Source: Haloarcula sp. CBA1127
Lineage (GTDB): Archaea > Halobacteriota > Halobacteria > Halobacteriales > Haloarculaceae
DNA length: 64,000 nt
NCBI RefSeq assembly: GCF_001485575.1
Contig: NZ_BCNB01000002.1
Span: 186,001 to 250,000 of the forward strand
Direction of reading: 5' to 3'
Part shown: in pieces, positions 34,663 to 43,421 of the stretch
Layout of the letters: each line of letters opens with the position of its first letter
Numbering within the stretch: position 1 is the first letter of the stretch
Made by a program: the position numbers and the translations under genes
The notes under the pieces: model-generated
The model's input: only the letters and a program-made list of their open reading frames with translations
Told to the model about the DNA's origin: nothing
Database searches by the model: none

Positions 34663-36093
34663 ATGACTGATCAGCCTGTCGATGTCGAACCGGGGGGAGA
34701 GAACGTCGCCGGTGAGGCACCTGCCGAGGAGCCGGAATCCGTCACCGACGATGCAGTCGTTCACGACGACGACGTCGAACTCGAACGGACTATCGGGCTG
34801 GTCGGCGGGCTGGCAATCGGAATCGGAACGATGATCGGAGCCGGAATCTTCGTGTTTCCAGGGCTGGCGGCCGCCAACGCTGGGCTCGCAGCCACGCTCT
34901 CCTTTACGATTGGTGGCCTGATAGCGTTGCTTGTGGCGCTGCCGACCTCCGAACTCGCCACGGCGATGCCCCGGAGCGGTGGCGGATACTACTTCATCTC
35001 GCGGGGGATGGGGACGGCCTACGGCGCAATCGTCGGCCTCGGGCTGTGGCTGGGCCTGATGTTCGCCTCGGCGTTCTATTTGGTCGGGCTCGGTCACTAC
35101 GCGAGCGCCGTGTTCGCCGAGCTCAACGTCGCGCTCCCGTTCAGCCCGGTCATCGGCATCGGGCTGTTGTTCGGGGTCGCACTGACTGCATTGAGTATCG
35201 GCGGCACGGAAAACACCGCGAAGATTCAGAACGTGGTGGTCGGTATCCTTCTCGTAGTGCTGACGGGCTTCCTTTCCTACGGTGTCCTCGACGCTGTGGG
35301 CGTATTTGGTGGCGGCACCGTGCCCGAGCAGTTCTTCTCGAAAGGATACATCCCAGTGTTGACGACCGCTGCCCTCGTGTTCACGTCGTATCTGGGGTTC
35401 GCTCAGGTCGCAACTGTCGCGGGTGAAATCAAACAGCCGGGTCGGAACCTCCCGCTGGCGATGGTCGGCTCGGTCCTGATCGTCACTGTCTTTTACGTTG
35501 TCACGATTTTCGTCGCGACCAGCGCGTTCGGTGCTGATCGCCTGGGGGAGTTCGGAGAGACTGCGATGGTCGAAGTCGCCCGTGAGTTCCTCGGGTTGCC
35601 CGGGGCGGTCGCGATTCTGGGTGCCGGTCTGTTGGCGACGTTTTCGAGCGCGAACGCGTCGATTCTCAGTGCCTCGCGGGCGGTGTACGCTCTGAGCCGC
35701 GATGCCTTGCTCCCCAGAAAGGCAAGCGAGGTCAACCTCCGGTACGGCACACCACACGTCGCACTGCTCTCTGCTGGCGGCCCGATTCTCGTCCTCATCG
35801 CGACTGGCCGGGTCGAACTCCTCGCCGAAGTCGCCTCGTTCCTCCACCTGATTATGTACGGGCTGATGTGTATCGCCCTGATCGTGTTGCGCCGTCGGAA
35901 CCCGGAGTGGTACTCGCCGAGCTATCAGGTGCCGGGCTATCCGGTGGTCCCGGCCGTGGGCGCACTCGCGAGTTTCGGACTGATCGTCTTCATGCAGCCC
36001 GCGTCAATCGGTATCGGCATCGTGGTCATGCTCGCCTCGTATCTCTGGTATCGTTATTACGCTGGGGACGTGACACTCAAAGGAGACATCTGA
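34663..36093 (+). CDS. APC-family amino acid permease
   Basis: This 476-residue membrane protein has a 40-residue acidic N-terminus. TM1 carries [20 protein letters not shown], the classic APC signature with a GAGI unwound segment, and about eleven further helices follow. It would import amino acids or polyamines using proton or sodium coupling. It ends three bases before the gene for a double UspA protein, so they are one operon. Haloarchaeal APC permeases often carry C-terminal or neighbouring Usp domains that may gate uptake. Confidence 0.85.
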   Translation: MTDQPVDVEPGGENVAGEAPAEEPESVTDDAVVHDDDVELERTIGLVGGLAIGIGTMIGAGIFVFPGLAAANAGLAATLSFTIGGLIALLVALPTSELATAMPRSGGGYYFISRGMGTAYGAIVGLGLWLGLMFASAFYLVGLGHYASAVFAELNVALPFSPVIGIGLLFGVALTALSIGGTENTAKIQNVVVGILLVVLTGFLSYGVLDAVGVFGGGTVPEQFFSKGYIPVLTTAALVFTSYLGFAQVATVAGEIKQPGRNLPLAMVGSVLIVTVFYVVTIFVATSAFGADRLGEFGETAMVEVAREFLGLPGAVAILGAGLLATFSSANASILSASRAVYALSRDALLPRKASEVNLRYGTPHVALLSAGGPILVLIATGRVELLAEVASFLHLIMYGLMCIALIVLRRRNPEWYSPSYQVPGYPVVPAVGALASFGLIVFMQPASIGIGIVVMLASYLWYRYYAGDVTLKGDI

Positions 36094-36095
36094 TT

Positions 36096-36830
36096 ATGAC
36101 GGACCGACCATCGATACTCGTCCCGCTCCGCGTGCTCGAAGGGGAATCGGTCCCCGAGGGTGTCCCCGAACTTCTCGCACACGCCCACGTGGTCCTGCTG
36201 GGGTATCACGTCATCCCGGAACAGACTGCTCCCGGACAGGCGCGGATGCAGTTCGAGGACCGGGCCACGGAACGGCTTGATGACTACGAGGAGATGTTTG
36301 AGGAAGCCGGAGCCACCGTCGAGCGGCGACTCGTGTTCACCCACGACGGCCAGAAGACCATCGACCGCATGATTGCTGAGCACGACTGCATGGCTGTCCT
36401 CGTTCCGAACGCGACGGGGCCGGTCGAAGACGTGCTGGTCCCAGTCCGCGGGGCCATCGGGGTTGACCGCCTTGCCCGTGTCGTCGCGAGTGTGTTCGGA
36501 GAGATGGACGCCGACGTGACGTTGTATCACGTTGCCGATGAGGACACGACGGACGACGACATTCAGACACTGCTCGGCGGGCTGGCGGACCGGCTGGCGG
36601 AATTCGGCATGGACCCCTCGACTATCGAGACGCGGATCGACCGCGACCGGAACCCCCTTGACGCAATTGTGGACGTAGCTAATTCGTTTGACACGGTCGT
36701 GATGGGTGAAACCGACCCGTCGCTGGCGACGTTCGTGTTCGGGATGCCAGCCAATCAAGTCGCAAACCGATTTCTTGGGCCTGTGTTCGTCGCCCAGCGT
36801 GAACGCCCTTCAGCGGACGAAGACGAGTAA
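36096..36830 (+). CDS. Double universal stress protein coupled to the permease
   Basis: The protein has 244 residues with two Usp-like halves. The first reads SILVPLRVLEGESVPEGVPE and contains MIAEHDCMAVLVPNATG. The second reads VEDVLVPVRGAIGVDRLARV and ends DTVVMGETDPSLATFVFGMP, which approximates the ATP-binding loop. The stop of the permease and this start are separated by two bases. The likely role is to modulate the transporter with nucleotide or stress state. The G-x-G-type loop is only partial in both halves, so ATP binding is uncertain. Confidence 0.8.
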   Translation: MTDRPSILVPLRVLEGESVPEGVPELLAHAHVVLLGYHVIPEQTAPGQARMQFEDRATERLDDYEEMFEEAGATVERRLVFTHDGQKTIDRMIAEHDCMAVLVPNATGPVEDVLVPVRGAIGVDRLARVVASVFGEMDADVTLYHVADEDTTDDDIQTLLGGLADRLAEFGMDPSTIETRIDRDRNPLDAIVDVANSFDTVVMGETDPSLATFVFGMPANQVANRFLGPVFVAQRERPSADEDE

Positions 36831-36893
36831 CACAGCCTGATCCAGCAGCTGGTCGGCTGGATAGCTGTCGGTGTCCGCGCTCCTGTCATGCCC

Positions 36894-37439
36894 TCAGTGC
36901 CCCACCGCCCACGGATAGCCACCCGTCGCCGCGTGGGCGTGGTCGTGTTCACCGTCCGCTGTGCGCTCGTCTGCGCTGGTTCGCACAACGTCGTCGACCC
37001 GAAGGATCTGCGTCACAACGGCGACTGCTCGTTGTAGTGCACTCCTGAACACCGTGGACGGTTCCAGAATACCCGCGTCAATCATGTCGCGGGGATGGCC
37101 ATCGGGGCCGACACCGACCGTTCCCGATCCGTTGTAGTGTCGCTGTTTTATCGCTGTTAGCGTACCCAGTGGGTCCGTGCCCGCGTTCGTGGCCAGTGTG
37201 CGCGGAATCGCTTCCAGCGCGGCGCTAAACCCGTCGAAGACAAGCTGGGTCCGGTCCGATATCCTGCGGGACAGCGTGGAGAGATCCATTGCCAGGCCGG
37301 TCGGCACCGCACCGCCGCCCGGAACGAGCGCGCCGTCATCGAGTGTGACACGAGTAACATCGATACAGTCAGCGACGATACGGCGGACTTCCTCTGCGAC
37401 GTGATTTGAGCGGAACTCACCGGAGAGTACGCGGTACAC
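36894..37439 (-). pseudogene. 5'-truncated thermosome (group II chaperonin) remnant
   Basis: About 180 residues match the C-terminal third of thermosome subunits: VAEEVRRIVADCIDVTRVTL, DDGALVPGGGAVPTGLAMDL, FDGFSAALEAIPRTLATNAG, DPLGTLTAIKQRHYNGSGTV, then ILEPSTVFRSALQRAVAVVT and LRVDDVVRTS. A histidine/acidic tail ends in GGYPWAVGH. The N-terminal two thirds (ATP-binding and apical regions) are missing, and an in-frame stop lies about 14 codons upstream of the GTG at 37439. The reading frame itself is intact, so a truncated product is possible but not a functional chaperonin ring subunit. Confidence 0.75.
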
Positions 37440-37642
37440 AGTGCCCCGGTAACACGTGATGAGAATGCCAATGTGCGCCTCGCCTCAGTTCACCGGCGTC
37501 TGACCGGGTCCGGAAACTGTCTCTTTCACTGTGCTGTGGTTTTGCTCATTCCCACAGTCAGAAACCACGCGAAAGCAGTCGAACGACGGTTTACGAGAAT
37601 CACACCAGATTCTCCAAATATTTGAGGGCACAAGTACTGCGT

Positions 37643-38320
37643 ATGCGCCGACGGACGCTTCTCAAATCGACGGGTGCGGTTGGAACAATTGTTGGAGTCG
37701 CCGGCTGTCTTGGCGGTGGTCGCTTCGGCGATTCGAATCCTAACGTCGTCCTCGAAGAGCCCGACCGGGAGTTCGAGAGCAGCGACCTTCCGTATCCCGC
37801 ATGGGGGGAACAGATTCCCGACGTGCGTGTCGCCACACCGACCGCATCCCGCGAGGTTCGACTGCGCGATATTGAAACGCCGACGCTCCTCACGTTCTTC
37901 TATAGTCACTGCCAGACGGTGTGTCCAGTTCTCATCTCGACGCAGCGAAACATTCAGAGCCACGCACAGAACAACGGCTACGCCGCTGGCGTCCGGTTCC
38001 TCCCGATGACGTTCGACCCCGCCCGTGATACCGCAGAACGGCTCGGAGTGTACGCTGACAAGATGAACGTCGATGCCGACAGCGAAAGCTGGCAGTTCCT
38101 TCGACCGGCGTCGAAGCAGCGGGCGAAGGCTGTCATACAGGACCAGTTCGGGGTTATGTTCCAGCGAACTGAACCCGAGGATATGGATATGTATATGTTC
38201 ACGCACACAGCACTGACGCTTCTGGTCAACGCTGATGGGTACGTCGAGCGTGCCTACCGCTCGAAGTCACCGGACGAAGGCACAATCATTGCTGACCTGG
38301 AAACGGTGAGAACCGCGTGA
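37643..38320 (+). CDS. SCO1/SenC-family copper-binding lipoprotein
   Basis: This is a 225-residue protein with a Tat-type signal (RRRTLLKSTGAVGTIVGVAG and lipobox C22). The SCO motif TFFYSHCQTVCPVL has C90 and C94 for Cu binding, and the third ligand is H188 in MFTHTALTLLVN. These proteins insert copper into the CuA site of cytochrome oxidase, outside the membrane. The start at 37643 is selected so the RR signal begins at residue 2. It forms an operon with the following thioredoxin-like and CcdA genes (4-base overlap, then one base). Confidence 0.85.
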   Translation: MRRRTLLKSTGAVGTIVGVAGCLGGGRFGDSNPNVVLEEPDREFESSDLPYPAWGEQIPDVRVATPTASREVRLRDIETPTLLTFFYSHCQTVCPVLISTQRNIQSHAQNNGYAAGVRFLPMTFDPARDTAERLGVYADKMNVDADSESWQFLRPASKQRAKAVIQDQFGVMFQRTEPEDMDMYMFTHTALTLLVNADGYVERAYRSKSPDEGTIIADLETVRTA

Positions 38321-38844
38321 ACCGCCGGCAGGTCGTTGCGGCGATGACCGGGCTCGGCCTCACCGGCGGAAGTCTCTGGGTTGCCCAGAATGGGTTATCG
38401 GGTATCCAACCGCGGGACACAGACCAGCTTCCGGTTCGCGTTGAGACGCTCGATGCACGCGGCTCGTCGGCAGGCGAAACAGCCGTGCCGACGCCGGGAA
38501 CCGTCACGGTAGTCGACCTCTTCGCTACGTGGTGTGCACCCTGTGACGACCAGCTCCGGATACTAAACGCGATGCAGCCCGAGTACGCTGACGTGTCGTT
38601 CGTCTCAGTGACGAACGAGCGGCCCAGCGAGACATTAACGAGGGCTGACATCAGCGAGTGGTGGAACCGGAACGGCGGTGCCTGGACTGTCGGCCTTGAC
38701 CCCGGCAGCGAGTTGCTGGCGGCACTTGGGGCGGACGGACTCCCGTACATCGCGATTACTGACGAAAGCGGGACCGTCCAGTTCGGCCACAGTGGGCTTG
38801 CCGGGGAAGAGACGCTTCGAGACGAACTCGACGCACTGGTGTGA
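38317..38844 (+). CDS. Exported TlpA/ResA-like thioredoxin-fold protein
   Basis: The protein has 175 residues. The GTG start overlaps the stop of the sco gene by four bases. A signal-like hydrophobic segment (AAMTGLGLTGGSLWVAQNG) follows an RR pair. The thioredoxin active site is FATWCAPCDDQL (C73 and C76), and the cis-proline region is LPYIAITDESG. It would keep the cysteines of the copper or haem partner reduced, with electrons supplied by CcdA. Its position directly in front of ccdA supports this partner role. Confidence 0.82.
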   Translation: MNRRQVVAAMTGLGLTGGSLWVAQNGLSGIQPRDTDQLPVRVETLDARGSSAGETAVPTPGTVTVVDLFATWCAPCDDQLRILNAMQPEYADVSFVSVTNERPSETLTRADISEWWNRNGGAWTVGLDPGSELLAALGADGLPYIAITDESGTVQFGHSGLAGEETLRDELDALV

Positions 38845-38845
38845 G

Positions 38846-39505
38846 ATGGCCGGAGCTGCCGTACTCGGGACACTTGCATTCGCCGCGGGCGCAGGCATCA
38901 CGACGTTTTTCGCGCCGTGTGCGTTCCCGCTTCTCCCGGGGTACATCGGGTACTACATGAACGAGAGCGATCGGGATGTCGGTATGCTACCACCTGCCAC
39001 TGCCGCTGCTGGCGGGGCGCTTGTCGCGCTTACCCTCGTCGCGCTGCTCGTCCTCGCACTCGGGCAGCCACTGAAAAACGCACTCCCGATGCTCGAACCG
39101 GTGATCGGACTCGGTCTGATCGCGTTCGGCGTCGTGATGCTCCTGAACAGGGAGCCCGAACTCCGCGTCCCGTTACCAGCACGACCGGCATCCGTAACCG
39201 GATTCGGTGTGTTCGGGGCTGTGTACGCGGTCGCTGCAGCGGGCTGTGTCGTGCCGCTGTTCTTCGGTGTGGTCTCCCAGGCTCTCGCATTGCCAGTCCG
39301 CGCAAGCGTTCTCGTACTGGCGGTGTACGCGCTCGGGGTCGCGCTTCCGCTCGTGGGTGTGACACTCCTTGCGGGCGTTGGAATCAGTCTCTGGCGCACC
39401 TTCGGAAAGTACCTGCAACGGATACACCAGATCGCAGCCGTCGTGATGATACTCGCCGGCGGCGGACAGATTTACCTCGCAGTGTTCGAACTCGGCGTGG
39501 TGTAG
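38846..39505 (+). CDS. CcdA-type cytochrome c biogenesis / thiol-disulfide membrane protein
   Basis: This 219-residue protein with six hydrophobic segments belongs to the CcdA/DsbD-beta family. The conserved cysteine-proline pair is FAPCAFPLLPGYIGYY near residue 25, and the second cysteine lies in VAAAGCVVPLFFG near 131. These cysteines carry electrons from thioredoxin through the membrane to the TlpA-like protein encoded just before. It is one base from the upstream stop and closes the operon. The start at 38846 is tight after the TGA. Confidence 0.85.
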   Translation: MAGAAVLGTLAFAAGAGITTFFAPCAFPLLPGYIGYYMNESDRDVGMLPPATAAAGGALVALTLVALLVLALGQPLKNALPMLEPVIGLGLIAFGVVMLLNREPELRVPLPARPASVTGFGVFGAVYAVAAAGCVVPLFFGVVSQALALPVRASVLVLAVYALGVALPLVGVTLLAGVGISLWRTFGKYLQRIHQIAAVVMILAGGGQIYLAVFELGVV

Positions 39506-39639
39506 TTTCAATCGAGCGGCGGCTGGCTCCTCGCGGACAACTGCCTGTTCGCTGTTCCTCCCATCGACAGCGACAGACCAACGATGTGGCTACGAACACT
39601 TCGATACAGAACGGTGACGCTGTCTGGGTGTGCGTGGTA

Positions 39640-39667
39640 CCGACGCAAGCTACAGTGGGTTGCGTCG
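39640..39667. terminator. Inverted repeat between the ccdA operon and the 5S rRNA gene
   Basis: CGACGCAA at 39640-39647 and TTGCGTCG at 39660-39667 form a perfect 8-base stem with a 12-base loop. It lies 135 bases after the ccdA stop and about 30 bases beyond the 3' end of the minus-strand 5S gene. It could be a bidirectional processing or termination signal, but there is no adjacent T-run, so this is tentative. Confidence 0.3.
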
Positions 39668-39697
39668 CTCATCGGCACGTAGGAATAGGTATGAATG

Positions 39698-39819
39698 GTG
39701 GCGGCGAACCGGATTTCCCAGAGGCTCGCGCACTCCAGTACTCCCCGGAACGCTGGCGGGCTTATCTTCCGTGTTCGGGATGGGTACGGGAGGCAACCCC
39801 GCCGCTGTGGCCGCCTGTA
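39698..39819 (-). rRNA. rrf: 5S ribosomal RNA, solitary copy
   Basis: On the minus strand the sequence contains the haloarchaeal 5S landmarks in order: AGGCGGCCACAGCGGCGGGG, then CCCGTACCCATCCCGAACAC, GGAAGATAAGCCCGCC, and GTACTGGAGTGCGCGAGCCT, then CTGGGAAATCCGGTTCGCCG. The two ends pair (GGCGGCCAC with its complement at the other end). Ends are set to about 122 bases by the helix. No 23S end lies upstream and no tRNA-Cys downstream. A TATA-like CTTATAAGTG lies about 25-32 bases before the 5' end. Haloarchaeal operon copies, as I remember them, differ at a few positions, for example CCTGCG and GGTCAG where this has CCAGCG and GGGGAG. Confidence 0.88.
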
Positions 39820-39838
39820 TGATATTTCTCTTGGCCAC

Positions 39839-39852
39839 ACTTATAAGCGTAG
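39839..39852 (-). promoter_or_regulatory. TATA-like box of the solitary 5S gene
   Basis: Plus strand CACTTATAAGCG, read on the minus strand as CGCTTATAAGTG, is a near-perfect archaeal TATA element. Its spacing to the 5S 5' end (about 25-30 bases) is right for TBP/TFB-driven initiation directly at or near the mature end. This argues for independent transcription. No upstream BRE was assigned with certainty. The rest of 39853-40037 shows only a hairpin at 39959-39978 (CCGCCGA...TCGGCGG). Confidence 0.55.
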
Positions 39853-40037
39853 CTACTTGGAGACAAGAACTACCCGAACGTAGTTCGGCCGCTTAATAGC
39901 ACAGCATCGAAGGCCGCACGATATGACTCGGTTTGGCGCTCTGTTTCAGAGTCCTGACCCGCCGACCATGATCGGCGGTGTCGGAGAGATTTGGGGTTTC
40001 GCTACGATCCTGGCGGGTACAGAACGCAGCTAGCCGC

Positions 40038-40655
40038 TCACTCAAACCGGCCGTTGAAGACGATTTTGTCCAGCGGCTTCCGACTGCTCGGCTCTTCTCG
40101 CTCTTTCAGGTCGTCAGGTAGCGTCTCGGGGTCGGCGCGCTCACCGACAGCGACCATCGCTTCGGCGTCGAATTCGTCTTCGGGGACGCCCAGAGTGTCG
40201 TGAATTCGGTCCCAGTCGAAGCCTGCCATTGGATGAACAGCCAGATCGCGCCGAGTGCCTTCGAGAGCGAGATTCTGCCACGCAGCGCCGGTATCGAAAG
40301 AGCGCGTCACAGCAGGTTCGCCGTTGTGGTCGAGTGTGACCTTCGAGAAGACGGCGATAAGTGCGCCGGCGTCGCGTGCCCAGGAGCGGTTGGCTTCGTT
40401 CAGCAGACCGAGGAAGGCGTCCCACTCGTCGTCTTCGCGGGTGGCGTAAACAAACCGCCAGTGCTGATTGTTGAACGCGGACGGGGCCCAGCGTGCGGCT
40501 TCAAACAACGAATGGAGGTCATCGTTAGCGAGCGAGTCACCAGTCATCGCACGCGGTGACCAGCGATTGACAAAGAGCGGGTCGACGTTGTGGACCGGGT
40601 CACGGTGTTGAGCAACTTCGTCGTCAAGATTGTGGCCGATATTCGTCTGCGACAT
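40038..40655 (-). CDS. Nitroreductase-family oxidoreductase
   Basis: This is a 205-residue FMN-dependent enzyme. The N-terminus VNRWSPRAMTGDSLANDDLH is the family's RxSxR-type FMN phosphate site, followed by LFEAARWAPSAFNNQHWRFV. Later come GAAWQNLALEGTRRDLAVHP and GVPEDEFDAEAMVAVG, matching the C-terminal dimer part. It would use NAD(P)H to reduce nitro or quinone compounds. The start at 40655 lies right after AT-rich ATATATAATG; a TATA-like ACATAAGCG lies about 30 bases further. Confidence 0.85.
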   Translation of the reverse strand: MSQTNIGHNLDDEVAQHRDPVHNVDPLFVNRWSPRAMTGDSLANDDLHSLFEAARWAPSAFNNQHWRFVYATREDDEWDAFLGLLNEANRSWARDAGALIAVFSKVTLDHNGEPAVTRSFDTGAAWQNLALEGTRRDLAVHPMAGFDWDRIHDTLGVPEDEFDAEAMVAVGERADPETLPDDLKEREEPSSRKPLDKIVFNGRFE

Positions 40656-40896
40656 TATATATCGTCGTTCGGTTCCCACGCTTATGTACTTCTGGCAACA
40701 TAAATACAATCAGGTGACATCGATGTTATCTTCGGGTAATTATCAAAGGATATGGCATGAGATAGCACAGATCTATACAGCCGATTAAACCAGGGCGCGA
40801 CCGCTATCGTATATTCCAAATGGACACATCAGAATCAGTTTACTCGGATCAGAATCGAGGATTGCGTTTGAATTGCGACTATACCCAGAGAGCTGA

Positions 40897-42222
40897 TCAG
40901 CGACCAGACGAAGGGACGCCGAGTGAGACGCCGGCAAGGAAGATTGGCAGGCCACCGATCGCAACAGCGGCAGCGCTGGCCGTTGCCACGGGAATGAAAA
41001 GCACGCCCAGCCCAAACGGCGCAGGCAGTATTGGGAGGACCGGCAGCATCGACAGCACGAACCCGATGGCGGCCGTCTTCATCGCCAGCCGGCGGTTCCC
41101 GTGGCCGACTGCGTACCCGGCCGGGAGAAGCACAAACGCAGGTCCAAGAACCAACAGCGTTGACACCGGGAACGTGAACCCATCTCCGACAACCATCGGC
41201 GCCGCCGCTATCGTCACTCCGAGCGCGATGCCCGCGCCGACTACTGCGCCGCCAACGACCGCCCGATAGCTTGTGCGCTCACGGACACGCTGCTGAGAAA
41301 GGGCTATTCCACACACGAACAGCGCGGTGCCACCGCCGAACAGCGGTGCTGCTGTGCCACCCAGCCGTATAACGCCCGCCGCTCCGAGAAGCGACAGGAC
41401 AGCCGCCAGCGCGCCGACGCCGGCGAATACGATGCCCGCGGAGTCTCGGACTTGTTTCAAATCCCAATCAAGCCAGTCAACGCCCCCGGCAGCAGCGCCG
41501 ATCAAGAGGGTAAACACCGCTGCGGGGAGCGTGATGTATGCGAGCGCCTTCATCGCCATCACGGGACCGAGAAGTGTTCCGACCGCGAGTAGACTCAACA
41601 GCGGCCCAATGGCCGTATTCTGGGGAACGAACGTCACAACACGCCCGTCGTTGAGTTCGGTCAGCGTCATCCGCTGTCCGTCGTCTGAGAGGGTTGCACC
41701 GTCGATGGACCTCCCGACCCGCATTCCATCGGGAGCCACGACGACAAGCCGGTCAGCACCGAGGCCATCGAGGTTTCGATAGCCGTAGGCTTCAGTAAAC
41801 TCGCCAGTTCGGACCGTCCCACCGACGGACTGCTGGGCGAAGTCAGCCTCGCGGTAGCGTAGCGTTATGACGCCATCGCCGGAAACATTTGCGCTCAGGA
41901 GTTCGGTGTCCCACATCGCCCTGTCGGCGATAGCGGTCCGGAGGCTCTCGTTTGCTCGAAGCCGTGCAACACCTTCTGCGTTAGACAGACGATTGTGGAC
42001 GACCCACGTCGCGCTTCCGTTGTTGTTGACGGCGACGGTTGCATTGCTGTGTGTGACAGTGACCGACACACCATGAGACTCGGCCGTCGATTCAAAGGTG
42101 TCTCCGCAGGCGTCACACAGCGGCCGCGGTGGGGGCGCTGCGCCAGCGGGCATGGCGATACAGAGGAGCGACGCACAGACCAGACAGAGGAGGGCAAGGT
42201 GGTGGAGTCGATGCGGGGCCAT
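40897..42222 (-). CDS. Secreted-domain / multipass membrane protein of unknown function
   Basis: The protein has 441 residues. A signal peptide (LALLCLVCASLLCIAMPAGA) is followed by CDACGD with two cysteines. A beta-rich extracellular domain runs to about residue 195 (VTVTHSNATVAVNNNGSATW, RYREADFAQQSVGGTVRTGE). At least seven transmembrane helices fill the C-terminal 230 residues. No enzyme motif is visible. It could be a surface sensor or exporter component. It is a single gene between the nitroreductase and a short hypothetical frame. Confidence 0.6.
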   Translation of the reverse strand: MAPHRLHHLALLCLVCASLLCIAMPAGAAPPPRPLCDACGDTFESTAESHGVSVTVTHSNATVAVNNNGSATWVVHNRLSNAEGVARLRANESLRTAIADRAMWDTELLSANVSGDGVITLRYREADFAQQSVGGTVRTGEFTEAYGYRNLDGLGADRLVVVAPDGMRVGRSIDGATLSDDGQRMTLTELNDGRVVTFVPQNTAIGPLLSLLAVGTLLGPVMAMKALAYITLPAAVFTLLIGAAAGGVDWLDWDLKQVRDSAGIVFAGVGALAAVLSLLGAAGVIRLGGTAAPLFGGGTALFVCGIALSQQRVRERTSYRAVVGGAVVGAGIALGVTIAAAPMVVGDGFTFPVSTLLVLGPAFVLLPAGYAVGHGNRRLAMKTAAIGFVLSMLPVLPILPAPFGLGVLFIPVATASAAAVAIGGLPIFLAGVSLGVPSSGR

Positions 42223-42369
42223 GTCGCATATCTATCCTGTCATGTGTTAAGAGATATCGATTACTCAAACAACGATTATACCAACACGGACAGCAGGTGA
42301 CACTTCGGCCAATACATATCTGACAAGTATACCGCTCACTACATATCGCGTCCGCTATGCCGGCCGGAG

Positions 42370-42558
42370 TCAACTTTCGGCGGTATCAATGTGGTTACTG
42401 AGCGGAGCCCACGCCGTCACTGCTTCGTCGAGTACCCCTGACGCACACTCCACCACATTGGGAGACGTACAGTGGATACTGTCGAATCCGCTATCGCGTT
42501 CGCGGTCGCTGGTCAGAAACGCGGTCTCGCCGTCGATGAGGCTGATACTGTAGGGCAC
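42370..42558 (-). CDS. Small hypothetical protein (62 residues)
   Basis: The frame from ATG at 42558 reads MPYSISLIDGETAFLTSDRE, then SGFDSIHCTSPNVVECASGV and ends WAPLSNHIDTAES. The composition is haloarchaeal and codon use is normal, but no family is certain. A TATA-like element is not obvious. The call is tentative. The flanking bases 42223-42369 and 42559-42671 show no other gene; AT-rich GTTCTTATTTAGTATAAC near 42613-42630 is a likely promoter for the following ABC genes. Confidence 0.4.
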   Translation of the reverse strand: MPYSISLIDGETAFLTSDRERDSGFDSIHCTSPNVVECASGVLDEAVTAWAPLSNHIDTAES

Positions 42559-42671
42559 AGATTCGTCAACTTAGATGCACGTATTTGTGAACCCGCTGTC
42601 AGATAATCTGGGATGTTCTTATTTAGTATAACAGCTTATACGGACAGAACTACGATAGTGGAAAGAACTCC

Positions 42672-43421
42672 GTGACAGCAATCGAGATCGAATCACTCCG
42701 GAAGTCCTACGGCGACGTAACCGCGATAGCAGACCTCTCGCTCAGCATCGACGATGGTGAGTTTTTCGGACTGCTCGGGCCGAACGGCGCCGGCAAGACC
42801 ACGACGATGGAGATCCTCACCGGGCAACTCAGTCCGGACAGCGGGCAGGTGTCGGTGCTCGGTGTCGACCCGGCAACGCAGCCAACAGCGGTCCGCGAAC
42901 GAGCGGGGATTCTCCCTGAAAAAGAGTCACCGCCGAGTTTCATGACGCCGCGCGAGTACTTCGACTTCGTCGGTGCTATCCGGGATATGCCCGACGACGA
43001 AGTGACAGCGCAGACCGAGTCGTGGGCCGACCGGCTTGGCTTTACCGAGAAGCTCGACACGCTGTCCTCGGACCTTTCGCGGGGCCAACAGCAGAAAGTG
43101 ATGATCGCCGGTGCGTTCTTCCACGAGCCTGCTGTCGTGTTCATCGACGAACCGCTGGCGAATCTCGACCCAATCGTTCAGGAGCGGGTCAAGCGCTTCC
43201 TGCGTTCGTATCGGGACGCCGGCAACACCATTGTCGTCACAACACACGACGTAGATGTCGCCGCCGAACTCTGTTCGCGGGTCGGCATCATGTACGGCGG
43301 CGACCTCGTCGCCGATGTCCGACCGGCGGAACTCGATGCGGATGTAACGCTCCTCGACGTGTTTCTGGACAACGTCGACGCGACAGTGGAGCAGGGAGCG
43401 AAACCGCTGACACATGAGTGA
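42672..43421 (+). CDS. ABC exporter ATP-binding protein
   Basis: This is a 249-residue ATPase of the CcmA/ABC-2 type. Walker A is GPNGAGKTTT, the signature is LSRGQQQKVMIAG (Arg replaces one Gly of LSGGQ), Walker B is VVFIDEPLANLD, and the H-loop is VTTHD. The start is a GTG at 42672; alternative upstream codons lack a promoter context. It overlaps the following permease by eight bases. The substrate of the exporter is unknown. Confidence 0.85.
   Translation: MTAIEIESLRKSYGDVTAIADLSLSIDDGEFFGLLGPNGAGKTTTMEILTGQLSPDSGQVSVLGVDPATQPTAVRERAGILPEKESPPSFMTPREYFDFVGAIRDMPDDEVTAQTESWADRLGFTEKLDTLSSDLSRGQQQKVMIAGAFFHEPAVVFIDEPLANLDPIVQERVKRFLRSYRDAGNTIVVTTHDVDVAAELCSRVGIMYGGDLVADVRPAELDADVTLLDVFLDNVDATVEQGAKPLTHE

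Noticed and set aside
34633-35847. 404-codon open frame on the minus strand opposite the amino-acid permease
   Set aside because: It is full of Q, R, D and H with no fold signal and lies exactly under the permease, whose helices and APC signature are unmistakable.
39900-40037. Remnant of 23S rRNA upstream of the 5S gene
   Set aside because: The sequence contains none of the conserved 23S 3'-end landmarks; only a 7-base hairpin is seen.
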